DNA of 64,000 nt from Microbacteriaceae bacterium (GTDB lineage: Bacteria; Actinomycetota; Actinomycetes; Actinomycetales; Microbacteriaceae): contig JAIXWK010000003.1 of NCBI GenBank assembly GCA_027491295.1, forward strand, positions 496,001 to 560,000. Reading direction: 5' to 3'. Shown here one piece after another: positions 16,648-24,118 of the stretch. Made by a program: the position numbers and the translations under genes. The notes under the pieces were generated by a model. It was given only the letters and a program-made list of their open reading frames with translations. It was not told the DNA's origin and did not search any database. Every line of letters starts with the position of its first letter. Position 1 is the first letter of the stretch.

Positions 16648-17235
16648 TTATTCAGAGCGCGTGTTCGCCAGTCGGTTCAACATCGAGCCGGTTTTTTCCT
16701 CCGCTGTGATGGCAAAAATCTTGTGGTCTCGCCATGCACCATCGATATGAATGAAGCGTTCCTTTAGACCTTCTTGCCTGAGACCCAATTTTTCAACAAC
16801 TCGGAGGCTTGGCAAATTCTCCGGCCGAATGTCAATTTCAACTCGATGGAGCCCTACGTCATCCATCAAAAAATCAATCGCTAATGCGACAGCGGTCGGC
16901 ATGATGTTTTGCCCCGCGGTGGATTTTGCGATCCAGTAACCGATTGTTGCCGAGGACACTGACCCGTGTTGAACATTGGCCACATTGAGTTGACCCACCA
17001 CCAAGCCATCTTTCAAAATCACAAACCCATACCCGGTTCCGCGCCTGGCCTGCGCTCTCAGACTGGAAATCATCCAGCGGGCATTCACCACGGTTCTAAG
17101 TCCCGGTGTGGTTGCCTCCCAGGGCTCTAGCCAATCTCGGTCTTGAGTAAGCAGCTGCTGCAAGCGCCAATAATCTCTTCGTCCGACTGGACGAAGCGAG
17201 ATTGCTCCATGGGCGATTGGGCGAAATGGGTTCAC
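16648..17235 (-). CDS. GNAT acetyltransferase, RimJ/RimL type
   Basis: The 195-residue protein belongs to the RimJ/RimL/SpeG-like GNAT group, which acetylates N-terminal amino groups or small amines with acetyl-CoA. Marks are the opening ISLRPVGRRDYW, the acetyl-CoA strand region IGYWIAKSTAGQNIMPTA and the closing RVVEKLGLRQEG followed by a short HIDGAWRDHKIFA segment. The GTG at 17235 lies seven bases downstream of a TAATCT element and is probably leaderless. It is divergent from the cyclo-ligase gene with 18 bases between starts. Actual substrate (ribosomal protein or other) is unknown. Confidence 0.88.
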   Translation of the reverse strand: MNPFRPIAHGAISLRPVGRRDYWRLQQLLTQDRDWLEPWEATTPGLRTVVNARWMISSLRAQARRGTGYGFVILKDGLVVGQLNVANVQHGSVSSATIGYWIAKSTAGQNIMPTAVALAIDFLMDDVGLHRVEIDIRPENLPSLRVVEKLGLRQEGLKERFIHIDGAWRDHKIFAITAEEKTGSMLNRLANTRSE

Positions 17236-17242
17236 GCTGGCA

Positions 17243-17248
17243 AGATTA
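17243..17248 (-). promoter_or_regulatory. leaderless -10 element of the GNAT gene
   Basis: TAATCT on the minus strand, seven bases before the GTG start. It leaves no room for a ribosome binding site, so a leaderless mRNA is inferred. Confidence 0.5.
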
Positions 17249-17253
17249 CCTCT

Positions 17254-17796
17254 ATGGAATCCCTCGAAAGCAAATCTGAGATCAGACAGCGCTGCCTTGC
17301 GGCTAGGCCTCAGTCTTCGGAAGGACTTGCAGCCAATCTGGTGCGACTCACCCTTGAGCTCAATGCAAGCGTGATAGCCAGCTATCAGCCACTTGCCAAT
17401 GAGCCCGATGTCGAAGAGTTCAACAGCTGGGTGATTGCGATGGGCAAGACTTTGCTTTTGCCAAGAATCTCAGGTGATGAATTGGTATTTGCTTCTGGGG
17501 ATTTGGAACCGGGCAGCCATGGCATTTTGGAGCCGCAGGGCGAGGCTAGCGATATTTCCGAGTGCGAACTAATTCTTGTCCCAGCTTTGGCTGTGGATGG
17601 CGTCGGTAACAGACTTGGCAAAGGTAAGGGCTTCTACGACCGAGCGCTCTTGTCAGTTACGGGCATCCCGCGCTACGCGGTGGTGTTTGACTCAGAGGTG
17701 CTGGCGGCAATCCCAGCAGAAGCTCACGATGTTTGGGTGACCGGTGCTGTTACGCCAACAGCAATCCATCACTTTCGCGCATCGGCAATCAGTTAA
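17254..17796 (+). CDS. 5-formyltetrahydrofolate cyclo-ligase
   Basis: The enzyme (180 residues) converts 5-formyl-THF with ATP to 5,10-methenyl-THF, returning the stored folate to the one-carbon pool. The family's ATP and substrate motif is visible as LGKGKGFYDR, preceded by the ELILVPALAVD strand. I chose ATG 17254 because the upstream frame runs through the divergent GNAT start and has no family match. FmdB follows after 18 bases, as in related actinobacteria. Confidence 0.9.
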   Translation: MESLESKSEIRQRCLAARPQSSEGLAANLVRLTLELNASVIASYQPLANEPDVEEFNSWVIAMGKTLLLPRISGDELVFASGDLEPGSHGILEPQGEASDISECELILVPALAVDGVGNRLGKGKGFYDRALLSVTGIPRYAVVFDSEVLAAIPAEAHDVWVTGAVTPTAIHHFRASAIS

Positions 17797-17814
17797 AATC
17801 TTCTCGGAGGAAAC

Positions 17815-18012
17815 ATGCCAACTTATTCATACGTCTGCAAAGAGTGTGAACATGCATTTGAGATTCAACAGTCTTTCTCAGATGCTGCTTTGACCAGCTG
17901 CACAAAGTGCAAGGGTGAACTGCGCAAGCAATTTGGCAATCTTGGAGTCAGCTTCAAAGGATCCGGTTTCTATCGAACTGACTCACAGCCTTCTAGCTCT
18001 GCCAGCGACTAA
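17815..18012 (+). CDS. FmdB-family zinc ribbon protein
   Basis: This 65-residue protein has two CxxC pairs (YVCKECEHAF and LTSCTKCKGEL) that form the putative zinc ribbon of the FmdB family, followed by a short Ser-rich tail. Function is unknown; the family was named from a regulator of formamidase/amidase genes. The start has a good GGAGG site. Its TAA stop overlaps the stop of the helicase-like gene on the opposite strand within CTAA (18009-18012). Confidence 0.92.
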   Translation: MPTYSYVCKECEHAFEIQQSFSDAALTSCTKCKGELRKQFGNLGVSFKGSGFYRTDSQPSSSASD

Positions 18013-21000
18013 CCCCAATGCGGTGGGCGCTCGTCATTTAGACGATTGTCGTTATTGTCATCCGGGTCTCCCCAGGCACGACCGGTGTCCTCAAAAGCCT
18101 TGTCCTCAAATAGTGGTTGCGCTTTACGCTCAAGATCAAGGCCCAATTGCTTGGCAATTCGATTAGCTACCTCTTGCGGCTGGGCGAAGATTTCAAGGGC
18201 GTGGACGCGGATGTAGGTCCAGCCCATCGCACGCAAAAGTCCTGGCCTGAGCCAAAGCTTCTCGTCCCAGTTCTCGCCTCTAAGCGCCCAGTCGGCATCG
18301 ATCACAGCCGCTTTGTTCCCGAGCGACACCGCGAGCCCAATTCGATCGCCAAAGTTCAGTGCGACGTTGCAACCAATCTTTTCCAACCTTCTGGCAAGGT
18401 CTGCCAAAAGTGGGTCTGGTTCGCCACTTCGAATATCGCTTAGGAAACTTGGAGCGATTAGGTCTTTTAGCCAGCTTTGATTATCCGGAAGTTTTCCGGC
18501 AGCAAAGTCCTCGAAGTTGTAGCAAGAGACCACGGTCAGTCGTTTTCTTGCAGACACGATCGTGTTGACCATCCAGTGGGAGGCGAATTCCGAATTGAAA
18601 TCGCCAAGTGTTCCCGAAATTCGACCCTCTGGAGTTTTACCAAAACCAACCGAGAAGATAACTCGATCTGCGAGTCGGTGGGTGAACTGGCTCATTGTGG
18701 CGACCTGGAAACGCTCGCGACCGTGGGCGTCAAAGAACTCTGCGAGATTTGCCTGATCCTTCAGCGCTAAAGCCACCGACTGTTCAATGCGGTCGGCGTG
18801 TGCTGCGGACGCGGTAACAACGCAGAGCGACTGCTCAGGCGTCCACCTGGCGTGGTTTAGCACCAGTTCTGCGACCTTAGCTACCTCAGCGTCCATCGAC
18901 TCGGTGGCACCTTCAATAGTCGAGGTTGCAACTGCCCCCTCAAGAATTTGAACATGTTCGAAGTTGTGAGAACCAAACAGCTGCCCGGCTGCCGGTTCCA
19001 AAATCAAACGCTCGCTATAGAAGTTTTGGTTTAGGTAGCTGCCCAAAACTTGACCCTCGGTGCGATAGCTGTGGGTGATGGAGATTGACCCGAAGCGCTT
19101 CGAAATTGCGTCATAGCTTGACTCACGCTTTGGAGCAACATGGCCCTGATTTGGCCTTGCCACTGTGTCAAAGTCCTCAACCAGTGCAAGGGTCGGATCA
19201 CCAAAAACAATCACCTGATTTGCTCGAGCTATTGCTGGAAGTGCCTCCGCCATGGCGGTGGAAGCGGCGTCCAGAATAATCACCACATCAAATATCTCGT
19301 CCTTAGCCAACTCGTGCATGCGATAGGGAGATAGCAGTACCGCGCTAGCCAGCGCATTCCACAGCGGTCCAGCTTCTTGATATCCGGATTTGAGGTTGAG
19401 CTCTCTGGCTCTAAGTAGATTGCGAAGTTTGTCGGCTTGGGCTGGGTGCTTGGTAATTGCGATGGTCCAGCGCTTACCCAAACGATCTTTAACCTCGGCG
19501 TTTCCGTGGTCAATCAGTTGCGTTGCACAGCGTTCGAATTCGGTTTCCAGCTTTGCAATCTCAGTTGCTGAGTACTGCAGGATGGCCGGGTTACGATTCA
19601 CGATCGCCTCAAGTGCAGACTGCCACCAGGCCAATTCAAATTCGCTCTCAACCTGCTCAAGACTTGGATGCAGTTTGCACAGCTCCACAACTAAAGATCC
19701 GAGCCCTAGCTGTTCAAGCTGAGCCACCTTTGGTTCACGCTCCAGCAGTCGATCGAGAATCTCGGTCTTGGAGGCAAGTTCATTGACCTTAGCCTCAAGG
19801 TCATCAAGGCTCAATCGAGTCAACAGTTCGATGTCTGGATTTGGGTCAAGGTGGCGCTGCAACAGATCCAGCACCGAGGTGATTCGCTCGTACTTTTCCT
19901 GAACATCGCTAAGCCCTAGCGGAACCGTCGGCGGGGCCTGGGTTTGGTTGAGCTCCAGCCAACCAATTCGCTGCTGCTCCGCAAGCTGGAGCGAAAGATA
20001 TAGGTTGCTTATCGATGCACCCGGGCGAATGAATTCTTTAGCGAGTTTTTTGAATCTGCGACGCTGTGAACCTGAGAGCTGGCCGCGCTCAGTTCTAGGT
20101 GCGGTTGCTTCAATCATCTGGGCAAGCGATCGGTCATAGATTGAAGGTAGGAACTTATCCAGGGTCTCACGTATACCAAGGAGTAACCGCAGCTGTCTTG
20201 CCCACTGCTCGACGCTTTCGCACTGAACCAGCTTTTGATCGCCCAGGTACCGATTGATCTGGTAGCGAAGGGTCCGGAATTCCTCGCCGGAGATTGACCT
20301 AACCGCACTAAGTGCAGCATCTATCTCAAGCTGGTTTTCAAAGCGAGCAGCGAACCAAGGTGAGTCTTGCGGTCCGTAATTAAACACTTCGAGTTCGAAG
20401 GCATTTCGAAGAGCTGGGAGCGCGGTCTCGGAAAGTCCAGGCAAAAGATCTGTGCGAATTCTTGCGTTGTTTACAGCTGGCACCGGCTTGCCGGCCAGCG
20501 CTGCCAGCTCTCGCATTGCGTCGATCAAACTGACATTAAGCTCTTGGTCTGGATGACCCACCAGCTCGAAATACTTTGCTATTTGAGCTTCTGCTTGCTT
20601 CTTGGCAGACAAAGCGTCAGCGAGGGCAACGGGTTGGGCTTTCTCATTCCGAGAAATTGCACTCACCGCATCGGTCCAACTGTGAGATTCACGGATGGCA
20701 AGACCAGCAAGGCCTGCGGCACCAAGACGTTCTGCCATTTCATCCAAGGTCTGCTGCCTGGGTCCAATAATCAGTGCTCGCTTTGAGGCGTAGGCAAGAT
20801 TTGCAACTAGGTTCACCGCGGTCTGCAGATAGCCACAACCCGGCAGTGTTTCAACCGCAAAGGAATTGCCCGCTAGGGCCCTGGTCAAGACCTCTCGCTG
20901 TGAGTTGTCGGCGTTTGCGACCAAAACCACTTCGTGAGTCGAAGTCAGTAGTGGAACTTCTTCCTCGCCAGTTAGCAAGTTTGAAATTGACTCGTCGAGC

Positions 21001-21620
21001 GAGTACTCCTGCAACTGGGTCATTAGAAGATCCGGCACAAAGTTTCCCAGCACCAAAAGCTTTTCAATTTCAACTCTTTGGCCCGACAGAATTTCAGAAA
21101 CCAAAGACAAAACCGAAAGCGGAATTAGATCGCCCTGTCCAACCGAGACTGCCAAGAGGTCATTCGGGCTGAAACTCTTTCTGACCGAACTGATTAGTTT
21201 TGAAACCGCCGGGTTCAACTGCGGTCTTGGGTCGATTCGAATTTCGTAGTCTTCACCCTTGGAAATTAGGTGGGTTGGCCAAAGCAAAATCGGGAGCTTT
21301 TGACCGCTGTCGAGATCCTGTACCAAACCACCGGCAATGAAAATTGATGCGATGCCAAAGTTGTCTTGGATTCTTGCCGCTTTGAGTTTTATGCGACGCA
21401 CCGTGCTGTGAGCTCGAGCCTGGGCGACTCCATCACGAACCAGGTTGCTGAGCGTTGTGCTTCTGGAGGTAACTAGCTGAGCAAGACCCCCTGGGTGGGA
21501 TCTAGCAAGGTCCACCTGACCGAAGCTGGAAAGCTCAAACGAAACTAAGGGGTTGGTTCCACCAATTCCCGAAAGTTCATCGCGCCAAGCGCGGATGATA
21601 GCGTGCGCTTCCACGCGCAA
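18009..21620 (-). CDS. SF1-helicase-like protein with degenerate ATPase motifs
   Basis: This is the longest gene here (1203 residues). Its architecture is that of large DNA2/UPF1-like superfamily 1 helicases with a C-terminal nuclease-like domain: P-loop region at 250-300, long helical insert about 400-720, second helicase motifs at 775-870, and a Vsr/DUF559-like end (AVIDADW at 1105-1111, GWTYIRVHALEIF at 1133-1145). The key residues are changed: Walker A reads LPGCGYLQT (259-267), without the GKT lysine, and the motif II region reads FDVVIILDAAS (777-787), with DA in place of DE. Motif-like HSYRTEG (850-856) is retained. ATP hydrolysis is therefore doubtful and the protein may be a structural DNA or RNA binder. 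I recall related large actinobacterial proteins in which the P-loop is also odd, which would argue for family-wide change, not decay. The frame is intact throughout. Confidence 0.75.
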   Translation of the reverse strand: MRVEAHAIIRAWRDELSGIGGTNPLVSFELSSFGQVDLARSHPGGLAQLVTSRSTTLSNLVRDGVAQARAHSTVRRIKLKAARIQDNFGIASIFIAGGLVQDLDSGQKLPILLWPTHLISKGEDYEIRIDPRPQLNPAVSKLISSVRKSFSPNDLLAVSVGQGDLIPLSVLSLVSEILSGQRVEIEKLLVLGNFVPDLLMTQLQEYSLDESISNLLTGEEEVPLLTSTHEVVLVANADNSQREVLTRALAGNSFAVETLPGCGYLQTAVNLVANLAYASKRALIIGPRQQTLDEMAERLGAAGLAGLAIRESHSWTDAVSAISRNEKAQPVALADALSAKKQAEAQIAKYFELVGHPDQELNVSLIDAMRELAALAGKPVPAVNNARIRTDLLPGLSETALPALRNAFELEVFNYGPQDSPWFAARFENQLEIDAALSAVRSISGEEFRTLRYQINRYLGDQKLVQCESVEQWARQLRLLLGIRETLDKFLPSIYDRSLAQMIEATAPRTERGQLSGSQRRRFKKLAKEFIRPGASISNLYLSLQLAEQQRIGWLELNQTQAPPTVPLGLSDVQEKYERITSVLDLLQRHLDPNPDIELLTRLSLDDLEAKVNELASKTEILDRLLEREPKVAQLEQLGLGSLVVELCKLHPSLEQVESEFELAWWQSALEAIVNRNPAILQYSATEIAKLETEFERCATQLIDHGNAEVKDRLGKRWTIAITKHPAQADKLRNLLRARELNLKSGYQEAGPLWNALASAVLLSPYRMHELAKDEIFDVVIILDAASTAMAEALPAIARANQVIVFGDPTLALVEDFDTVARPNQGHVAPKRESSYDAISKRFGSISITHSYRTEGQVLGSYLNQNFYSERLILEPAAGQLFGSHNFEHVQILEGAVATSTIEGATESMDAEVAKVAELVLNHARWTPEQSLCVVTASAAHADRIEQSVALALKDQANLAEFFDAHGRERFQVATMSQFTHRLADRVIFSVGFGKTPEGRISGTLGDFNSEFASHWMVNTIVSARKRLTVVSCYNFEDFAAGKLPDNQSWLKDLIAPSFLSDIRSGEPDPLLADLARRLEKIGCNVALNFGDRIGLAVSLGNKAAVIDADWALRGENWDEKLWLRPGLLRAMGWTYIRVHALEIFAQPQEVANRIAKQLGLDLERKAQPLFEDKAFEDTGRAWGDPDDNNDNRLNDERPPHWG

Positions 21621-21730
21621 ATCCTAAGAGCGAAACTCTGTAATCCTCGGTTGGCTCTCGGGCCGCCAGCTAAACAGTTATCAAGCCAAAATCCAACTGG
21701 CAATTGCGAGTAACCTAGTAGTAGCTTTTT

Positions 21731-21803
21731 GGCTTCGTAGCTCAGTGGATAGAGCAACGGTTTCCTAAACCGTGTGTCGTAGGTTCGATTCCTATCGAGG
21801 CCA
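21731..21803 (+). tRNA. tRNA-Arg (anticodon CCT)
   Basis: Acceptor GGCTTCG pairs with CGAGGCC, the D arm is AGCTCAGTGGATAGAGC, the anticodon loop TTCCTAA gives CCT, and the T loop is GGTTCGATTCC. The discriminator is A; CCA is not encoded. The convergent HNH gene ends one base downstream. Confidence 0.95.
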
Positions 21804-21804
21804 C

Positions 21805-22311
21805 TTATGCAGCTTGGCGCTGCATCCCCAAAAACGGCTCCCACTGCGGGTCTTCTTTTTCAACTCCACGAACCGTCCAAATCAAACCGCTAGGCATCTT
21901 GGGTGTGACCTTGAGTTCCCAGCCCATCTCTGCCGGAGTCTTATCGCTCTTGTTGTTATTGCAGCGTAGGCAGCAGGCAACTAGGTTTTCCCAGCTGTCG
22001 GCTCCTCCACGAGATTTAGGAAGAATGTGATCAATCGTGTTAGCAGTCTTACCGCAGTAGCCGCAGCGGTGACTGTCCCTTCTCAGGACTCCTCGCCTTG
22101 AAACCGGGATCTTCCGTGAGCCTGGAATTCTTACGTAGCGCTGCAGCAGGATCACGGTTGGTAACTCGAACTCGCGATCTGCGCTGTGGACCTTACCCTT
22201 CTCAGCACCGGCAAGAATGGTGGCCTTTTGGTTCAGCACCAAGATCAAAGCTCGCTTGAATGACACCACGGCTAGCGGTTCGTAACCCGCGTTTAGGACT
22301 AATGTGCGCAA
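21805..22311 (-). CDS. HNH endonuclease domain protein
   Basis: The 168-residue protein has a conserved N-terminal part (LVLNAGYEPLAVVSFKRA) and an HNH/McrA-like zinc nuclease fold: CGYC at 83-86, the catalytic DH at 94-95 within DHILPKSRGG, the Asn of WENL at 109, and CLRCNNNK at 114-121. This small HNH protein is common in actinobacterial chromosomes and is probably a housekeeping DNA repair nuclease and not part of a mobile intron; that role is inference. The ATG at 22311 lies about 65 bases downstream of an intrinsic terminator, so its own leader may be attenuated. Confidence 0.9.
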   Translation of the reverse strand: MRTLVLNAGYEPLAVVSFKRALILVLNQKATILAGAEKGKVHSADREFELPTVILLQRYVRIPGSRKIPVSRRGVLRRDSHRCGYCGKTANTIDHILPKSRGGADSWENLVACCLRCNNNKSDKTPAEMGWELKVTPKMPSGLIWTVRGVEKEDPQWEPFLGMQRQAA

Positions 22312-22376
22312 CTGACTGCTCCTTTATCGAAACCACCCGCACGGCCTGCGGGATTTCGGTGTGACTGCCGGGCAAT

Positions 22377-22403
22377 AAAAAACGCGCCGCAAAATGCGAC
22401 GCG
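22377..22403 (-). terminator. intrinsic terminator upstream of the HNH gene
   Basis: On the minus strand CGCGTCGCA-TTT-TGCGGCGCG forms a 9-bp GC-rich stem followed by a run of six T. It ends whatever is transcribed from the 22.5-kb region, either a small RNA or the leader of the HNH gene. Confidence 0.8.
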
Positions 22404-22530
22404 CGAAATTTCCCGGCTAGATATACAGGGATGCTGGTGCAAATGGATCCAATTGCCGTGCTTGGAGAGCAAACCATTGGGCATCTTGCACCTCCTCCCC
22501 AATAATCGAGCCAACACTTGATGGAAGATT
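22404..22530 (-). ncRNA. candidate structured RNA or attenuator leader
   Basis: Between the nlpC terminator and the terminator at 22377-22403 lies a 57-base imperfect hairpin (22436-22492): GGTGCAAGATG pairs with CATTTGCACC, CCAAT with ATTGG, and TGCT with AGCA around the loop. A very strong purine tract (GGGGAGGAGGT) precedes it and places an ATG inside the stem. Short reading from that ATG gives MPNGLLSKHGNWIHLHQHP, unusually His-rich, but the frame runs through the terminator. It could be a small RNA, a ribosome-binding-site switch or a leader-peptide attenuator for the HNH gene. It lacks the conserved core of SRP RNA, tmRNA and RNase P RNA. Confidence 0.4.
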
Positions 22531-22543
22531 ACGACGGACAAGT

Positions 22544-22565
22544 AAAAAACTGCGCAGAAACGCAG
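22544..22565 (-). terminator. terminator of the NlpC/P60 gene
   Basis: On the minus strand CTGCG-TTTCTG-CGCAG is followed by six T, 28 bases after the nlpC stop codon. The stem is short (5 bp), but tail and position fit an intrinsic terminator. Confidence 0.6.
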
Positions 22566-22592
22566 AAACAAAAAATGAAGTTTTGGTATCGA

Positions 22593-23336
22593 TTAACTGT
22601 TGATGTCAACCAGGCGGATGATGTGGAATCGAGGAGTGAAGATTGGGGCTAGCTTCACGCGGTCACCAGGCTGTGGTGCGTGGTAGAAGTTACCGTTACC
22701 CGCGTAGATTCCATTGTGGCTGTAGTCGTTGAAAACCACGATGTCACCCGGAACTGCATCCTCAATATCGATCTTTACACCCAGCTTGGACTGCTGGTAA
22801 ACACTGTGAGGCAGTGGGACGCCAAACTGCGAGTAAACAAACAGCACGTAGCCAGAGCAGTCAAAGCCAGCTGGGGTCTCGCCGCCGTAAACGTATGGAA
22901 CACCGACCAATTCGGCGGATGTCTTCATCAAAAGTGCGGAGCTGAAGTTGCTGAATCGTGGCTTGGCCCAGTAATCCTCAGCGAGCATTCCTGTGTAGGT
23001 GCGACTTCTGGAGGTCTTGACTTCAAATTCTGATGCTTCGGCAGGCTTGTAGTCTCCGCGCGAGAATTCGACAGCACGAACAGTTGCAACTGATAGGCCT
23101 TGGGATTCCGTTGTGAATTGCACCAAAGCGTTGTCGCGGGTTAGCCCACTAAGCGCGGTGGTCTCCGGGTCAAAACCGTAGGAAGGGAGAACGGAAGTAG
23201 CAAGCAGGCCAATTGTCGCGATCATCGTCACGGGCGTGCGAACACTGCCAGTGCGACGAACGCGCTTGGGCTGGGCCTGCTGCTTACGCATCTCTTTACG
23301 AGATACCAGCTGAACCTCTGCGGTTGGATGGGTCAA
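22593..23336 (-). CDS. NlpC/P60 (C40) peptidoglycan hydrolase
   Basis: This 247-residue exported or membrane-anchored protein has a basic N-terminus and one hydrophobic helix (residues about 36-53), a linker, and a C-terminal NlpC/P60 domain. The catalytic set is visible: Cys160 in GFDCSGYV, His208 in SHNGIY and His219. These enzymes cut the D-Glu to meso-diaminopimelate type stem-peptide bond in RipA-like cell-separation factors. The start is TTG at 23336, chosen because GGAGG lies seven bases upstream; the next in-frame ATG (residue 16) has no such site. No c-di-AMP ydaO riboswitch fits in the short leader. Confidence 0.9.
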   Translation of the reverse strand: MTHPTAEVQLVSRKEMRKQQAQPKRVRRTGSVRTPVTMIATIGLLATSVLPSYGFDPETTALSGLTRDNALVQFTTESQGLSVATVRAVEFSRGDYKPAEASEFEVKTSRSRTYTGMLAEDYWAKPRFSNFSSALLMKTSAELVGVPYVYGGETPAGFDCSGYVLFVYSQFGVPLPHSVYQQSKLGVKIDIEDAVPGDIVVFNDYSHNGIYAGNGNFYHAPQPGDRVKLAPIFTPRFHIIRLVDINS

Positions 23337-23395
23337 AAGGAATCCTCCGAAAACTTCATTGGAACTTCCGCGTCAAGAGTATAACCGAGGATTTG

Positions 23396-24064
23396 CTAGC
23401 CAACGAAAAGATGTGACGCAATCAATTCATCTAGCAGCAATCCCTCAGTTTTGGACGTTGCGCTGAGTAGCCAGCCAGTTTTTTCGACCGTGACAACCAC
23501 TTTTGCACCCGGCACAAGGCCAAGCTCTGCAAGCTGAAGCAAGAACTCTTGATCGACCTGAACCGGTTCACCAATGCGAATTAGTTCATACTCTCCAGAG
23601 CCAACTGAAGAGATCGGCTTACAGGACCTGGGATTAGCTGCGGTAAGCCCTAAAAGCTCCAGACCCGGCACCGGCATACCGAAAGGTGAGTGAGTTACAT
23701 CGCTAAGCAAAAGCGCAATCTTGCGCTCAACAGCCTCACTCATCACGTGCTCCCAGCGGCAGGCCTCATCGTGCACCAGGTGCCAATCCAAACCAATTAC
23801 TTCCAGAAGCAATCGCTCGGCTAGTCGGTGTTTGCGCATCACCTCAACTGCAGTGAGGCGACCAGCTTCAGTGAATTCCAATTGCCGGTCGTCTCCGACT
23901 CGCAATAAACCATCGCGCTCCATGCGAGCTACGGTTTGAGAAACAGTTGGGCCAGAGTGATCAAGACGTTCTGCGATTCGAGCGCGCATTGGGATAATGC
24001 CGTCTTCTTCAAGCTCCAAGATGGCCTTGAGATACATCTCTGTGGTGTCAATTAGATCCGTCAT
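23396..24064 (-). CDS. DtxR/MntR-family metal-dependent repressor
   Basis: This 222-residue protein has an N-terminal winged helix (MYLKAILELEEDGI, then ERLDHSGPTVSQTVARMERDGL), a dimerisation/metal-binding domain with the His/Cys/Glu set EACRWEHVMSEAVE, and a C-terminal SH3-like FeoA domain. It is of the IdeR/DtxR/SirR type and senses Fe(II) or Mn(II) to repress metal uptake or activate storage. ATG 24064 has GGGGG upstream. A 19-bp inverted repeat in the 54-base divergent gap before serC overlaps its likely -10, suggesting autoregulation. Which metal it senses cannot be decided here. Confidence 0.92.
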   Translation of the reverse strand: MTDLIDTTEMYLKAILELEEDGIIPMRARIAERLDHSGPTVSQTVARMERDGLLRVGDDRQLEFTEAGRLTAVEVMRKHRLAERLLLEVIGLDWHLVHDEACRWEHVMSEAVERKIALLLSDVTHSPFGMPVPGLELLGLTAANPRSCKPISSVGSGEYELIRIGEPVQVDQEFLLQLAELGLVPGAKVVVTVEKTGWLLSATSKTEGLLLDELIASHLFVG

Positions 24065-24079
24065 GATGCCCCCTTTGGC

Positions 24080-24098
24080 TTAGCAAGACTAATGCTAA
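24080..24098. promoter_or_regulatory. candidate DtxR-type operator between dtxR-like gene and serC
   Basis: TTAGC-N9-GCTAA is a 19-bp interrupted palindrome, the size and outer half-site pattern of IdeR/DtxR boxes (TTAGG...CCTAA), but its centre does not match. It overlaps TAGTCT, the probable -10 of the regulator on the minus strand. Confidence 0.4.
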
Positions 24099-24106
24099 AT
24101 CAAAGC

Positions 24107-24112
24107 TAAACT
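24107..24112 (+). promoter_or_regulatory. leaderless -10 element of serC
   Basis: TAAACT is followed by exactly six bases and the serC ATG, so transcription should start at or near the start codon. Confidence 0.5.
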
Positions 24113-24118
24113 TGGCCC

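Noticed and set aside
21805-22311. HNH gene as homing endonuclease or part of a defence island
   Set aside because: The protein is a common chromosomal actinobacterial type and no intron, methylase or restriction gene is near.
22299-22484. His-rich small protein from the ATG after GGGGAGGAGGT
   Set aside because: The frame runs through a strong terminator and overlaps the HNH start; only a leader-peptide role is plausible, so no CDS is called.
22436-22492. Bacterial SRP RNA (4.5S)
   Set aside because: Hairpin size fits but the conserved GGAA-loop core is missing.
23337-23395. ydaO (c-di-AMP) riboswitch before the NlpC/P60 gene
   Set aside because: Only 59 bases are available; the switch needs well over 100.
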